Shown here in pieces: positions 27,631-29,409 of a DNA stretch of 29,409 nt. The notes under the pieces were generated by a model that was given only the letters and a program-made list of their open reading frames with translations, did no database searches and was not told where the DNA came from. This stretch comes from an uncultured Angelakisella sp. GTDB taxonomy: Bacteria > Bacillota > Clostridia > Oscillospirales > Ruminococcaceae. Location: assembly GCA_934524965.1 (NCBI GenBank), contig CAKSYU010000023.1, positions 1 through 29,409 on the forward strand, written 5' to 3'. Both the position numbers and the translations under genes were made by a program. Each line of letters begins with the position of its first letter. Position 1 is the stretch's first letter.

Positions 27631-29409
27631 TTATTGTTTTTCGGCTTCGGCGCGGCGGCTTTCCGCCTCGCGCTGCTGCTCGTCGGCTTCGGCGGCGACC
27701 AGCTTGCCGCTGAGGGCCTCCCATTGCAGCAGGCGCTCGTGGCGACCCATGGCGTTGACCTCGGCGCGGTCGAACAGGCGACCGGCACGCTCGGGATAGG
27801 TGCGCATGAGGGCGCTGTAGCGCACTTCGTTTTTAAGGAACGCCTGATAATCGCCGGTGGGCGCTTTGCTGTCCATCTGGAAGGGGTTTTTGCCCTCCGC
27901 CTTACGGCGGGGGTCATACCGGAACAGGTTCCAGTAGCCGCACTCCACCGCTTTTTTCATCTCGATATCGGCATTGACCATGCCGCCGCGGATCCCATGA
28001 TTGATGCAGGGGGAATAGGCGATGATGAGGGAGGGACCGTTGAAGCTCTCGGCTTCCCGCAGGGCTTTCAGGGTCTGGTTGAAGTCGGCACCCAGCGCGA
28101 TCTGCGCCACATAGACGCTGCCGTAGGTCATCATCATATAGGCGAGATCCTTCTTGGTGCCTTCCTTGCCGCTGGCGGCAAACTGCGCCACCGCGCCGGT
28201 GGGGGTCGCCTTACTCATCTGACCGCCGGTGTTGGAGTAGACTTCGGTATCAAAGACCAGCACATTGACATCTGCGCCGGTGGAAAGAACATGATCCAAA
28301 CCGCCGAAGCCGATATCGTATGCCCAGCCATCGCCGCCCAAGATCCAGTTGGATTTTTTGGAGAGGAACTGCTTGTGGTGCAGCAGCTGCTGCGCGCGGG
28401 GATCAAGGCTCTTGGAAAGGACATCAATGAGGGTATCGGTGGCAGCAAGGTTGGCTTCACCGTCCTCCAGTGTGGCAAGATAGTTTTCCAGCACCTCTTT
28501 TTCATGCGGGGCTTCGATGCTGCCGACCAGTGCTTCCGCCTCTCTTATCAAACGCTTCCGCATGGTATCCTGCGCCAGATACATGCCGTAGCCATACTCG
28601 GCGTTATCCTCAAAGAGGGAATTTGCCCATGCGGGCCCCTGACCCTTTTCATTCTTGGTATAGGGGATCCCGGGTGCGGAGCCGCCCCAGATGGAGGAGC
28701 AGCCGGTGGCATTGGCGATATACATACGGGGTCCGAACAGCTGGGTGAGGAGCTTGGCGTAGGGCGTTTCGCCGCAGCCGGCGCAGGCGCCGGAGAATTC
28801 CAGAAGCGGCTGGCGGAACTGGCTGCCCTTGACGGTATCGGCGCCGAATTTACCCAGCACGGCGGGCTTGGGGCGCAGCTCCCGACCGTAATCGAAGTAG
28901 ACCTGACGGGGCTTTTCGCCCTCCAGACGCGCCATGGCAAGCGCCTTCTGACCCTTTTTGCCGGGGCAAATGCCGACGCACAGGGTGCAGCCGGTGCAGT
29001 CCATCACGCTGACGGTGATGGCGAAGCGATGATCGGCAAGACCGGTCATGGGCAGAGAGGACATACCGGCAGGGGCATTTTCCGCCTCCTCTGCCGTCAT
29101 GGCGACAGGACGAATGACCGCATGGGGGCAGACCAACGAGCAAAGATTGCACTGAATGCAATTTTCGGAAAGCCATGTGGGGACCTCCCGTGCGATGCCG
29201 CGCTTTTCGTACTGGCTGGTGCCCAGCGGCAGGTGGCCGTCCTCCCGCCCGAGGAAGGTGGAAACAGGCAGGTCATCGCCCTTTTGCAGGTCGGCGGGGA
29301 TCTGGATCCGGTTGACATACTCGACAACCTCGGGGTCGCGTCCGGTGGCGTAGAAGCTGACAAAATCGCCGCGCTGGGAAGCCCAGTGCGCAGGGATCGG
29401 TATTTCCTT
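27631..29409 (-). CDS. nifJ: Pyruvate:ferredoxin (flavodoxin) oxidoreductase, C-terminal half
   Basis: The frame is open to the window's right edge: 592 residues of an enzyme normally near 1,170-1,200, so the N-terminal pyruvate- and CoA-side domains lie outside. Visible in order are the end of the gamma region (KKGDDLPVSTFLGRED-type segment before the ferredoxin domain), two [4Fe-4S] clusters (CIQCNLCSLVCPH; CTGCTLCVGICPG), then the thiamine-diphosphate domain with CAGCGETPY for the third cluster, NATGCSSIWGG and GGDGWAYDIGFGGLDHVL, and NTGGQMSKATPTGA. It oxidises pyruvate to acetyl-CoA and CO2, reducing ferredoxin: central to anaerobic fermentation. The C terminus is a short charged, Glu/Arg-rich tail. 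The cloverleaf CL6 and a strong terminator follow. Confidence 0.95.
   Translation of the reverse strand, partial: KEIPIPAHWASQRGDFVSFYATGRDPEVVEYVNRIQIPADLQKGDDLPVSTFLGREDGHLPLGTSQYEKRGIAREVPTWLSENCIQCNLCSLVCPHAVIRPVAMTAEEAENAPAGMSSLPMTGLADHRFAITVSVMDCTGCTLCVGICPGKKGQKALAMARLEGEKPRQVYFDYGRELRPKPAVLGKFGADTVKGSQFRQPLLEFSGACAGCGETPYAKLLTQLFGPRMYIANATGCSSIWGGSAPGIPYTKNEKGQGPAWANSLFEDNAEYGYGMYLAQDTMRKRLIREAEALVGSIEAPHEKEVLENYLATLEDGEANLAATDTLIDVLSKSLDPRAQQLLHHKQFLSKKSNWILGGDGWAYDIGFGGLDHVLSTGADVNVLVFDTEVYSNTGGQMSKATPTGAVAQFAASGKEGTKKDLAYMMMTYGSVYVAQIALGADFNQTLKALREAESFNGPSLIIAYSPCINHGIRGGMVNADIEMKKAVECGYWNLFRYDPRRKAEGKNPFQMDSKAPTGDYQAFLKNEVRYSALMRTYPERAGRLFDRAEVNAMGRHERLLQWEALSGKLVAAEADEQQREAESRRAEAEKQ

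Noticed and set aside
1..29409. tRNA, rRNA, prophage, insertion sequence with transposase
   Set aside because: None seen on either strand by reading; no transposase or integrase motif in any supported frame.

Overview
The window reads as chromosome of a GC-rich, anaerobic, probably spore-forming member of the Clostridia (Bacillota), most likely in the Oscillospiraceae/Ruminococcaceae group. The support is a SpoIIID regulator, a PdaA-like cortex deacetylase, DarA and RicT, a type III glutamine synthetase, a pyruvate:ferredoxin oxidoreductase, and SigA-type promoters with strong AGGAGG ribosome sites. I cannot name a genus from sequence alone.

Layout. 1-93 is the end of a cold-shock protein. 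155-2365 is a + strand run of histidine phosphatase, XdhC and a small 2x[4Fe-4S] ferredoxin, followed by a lipoprotein (2469-3554). 4455-9002 holds an XRE regulator, a MATE exporter, a double-GNAT protein, SpoIIID and a two-gene chromate transporter. 9936-18462 holds a PdaA-like lipoprotein, enolase, a YdbC/PC4-like protein, TypA, RicT, HolB, DarA and a DUF4358 protein. 19656-24149 is a shikimate cluster (alpha/beta hydrolase, aroB, an aroE-aroK fusion, aroQ). 24328-26412 is glnN, followed by a membrane ORF broken by two amber codons, a tandem pair of XRE regulators and the C-terminal half of nifJ, which runs off the right edge.

The most striking content lies between the genes. Six intergenic spacers carry a short GC-rich element made of one closing stem and exactly three hairpins, so that almost every base pairs and the whole folds as a four-way junction (829-931, 1961-2048, 20823-20915, 22096-22176, 23521-23623, 27518-27595). 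Arm sequences differ between copies while pairing is kept. Hairpin loops are mostly triplets of the C-GNA-G type, on one strand or the other. Every copy begins 23-57 nt after the stop codon of a gene on the same strand, and three of them punctuate the aro cluster.

A second family consists of 0.45-0.8 kb mosaic 'necklaces' of consecutive hairpins (3616-4397, 9052-9736, 15719-16352, an inverted partial copy at 19062-19512 and a stub at 14660-14700). These fill all the large gene-free gaps except 7195-7557 and the 18463-18868 half of the gap before the aro cluster. Modules are shared, lost or swapped among copies, and stems show compensatory changes. One copy sits inside the conserved darA-holB-ricT neighbourhood, and the end of another appears to supply the -35 box of the chromate transporter genes. 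A third, 133-bp inverted-repeat element lies at 18869-19001. I regard the six cloverleaf elements as the best candidate for an undescribed system; their function and spreading mechanism are unknown.
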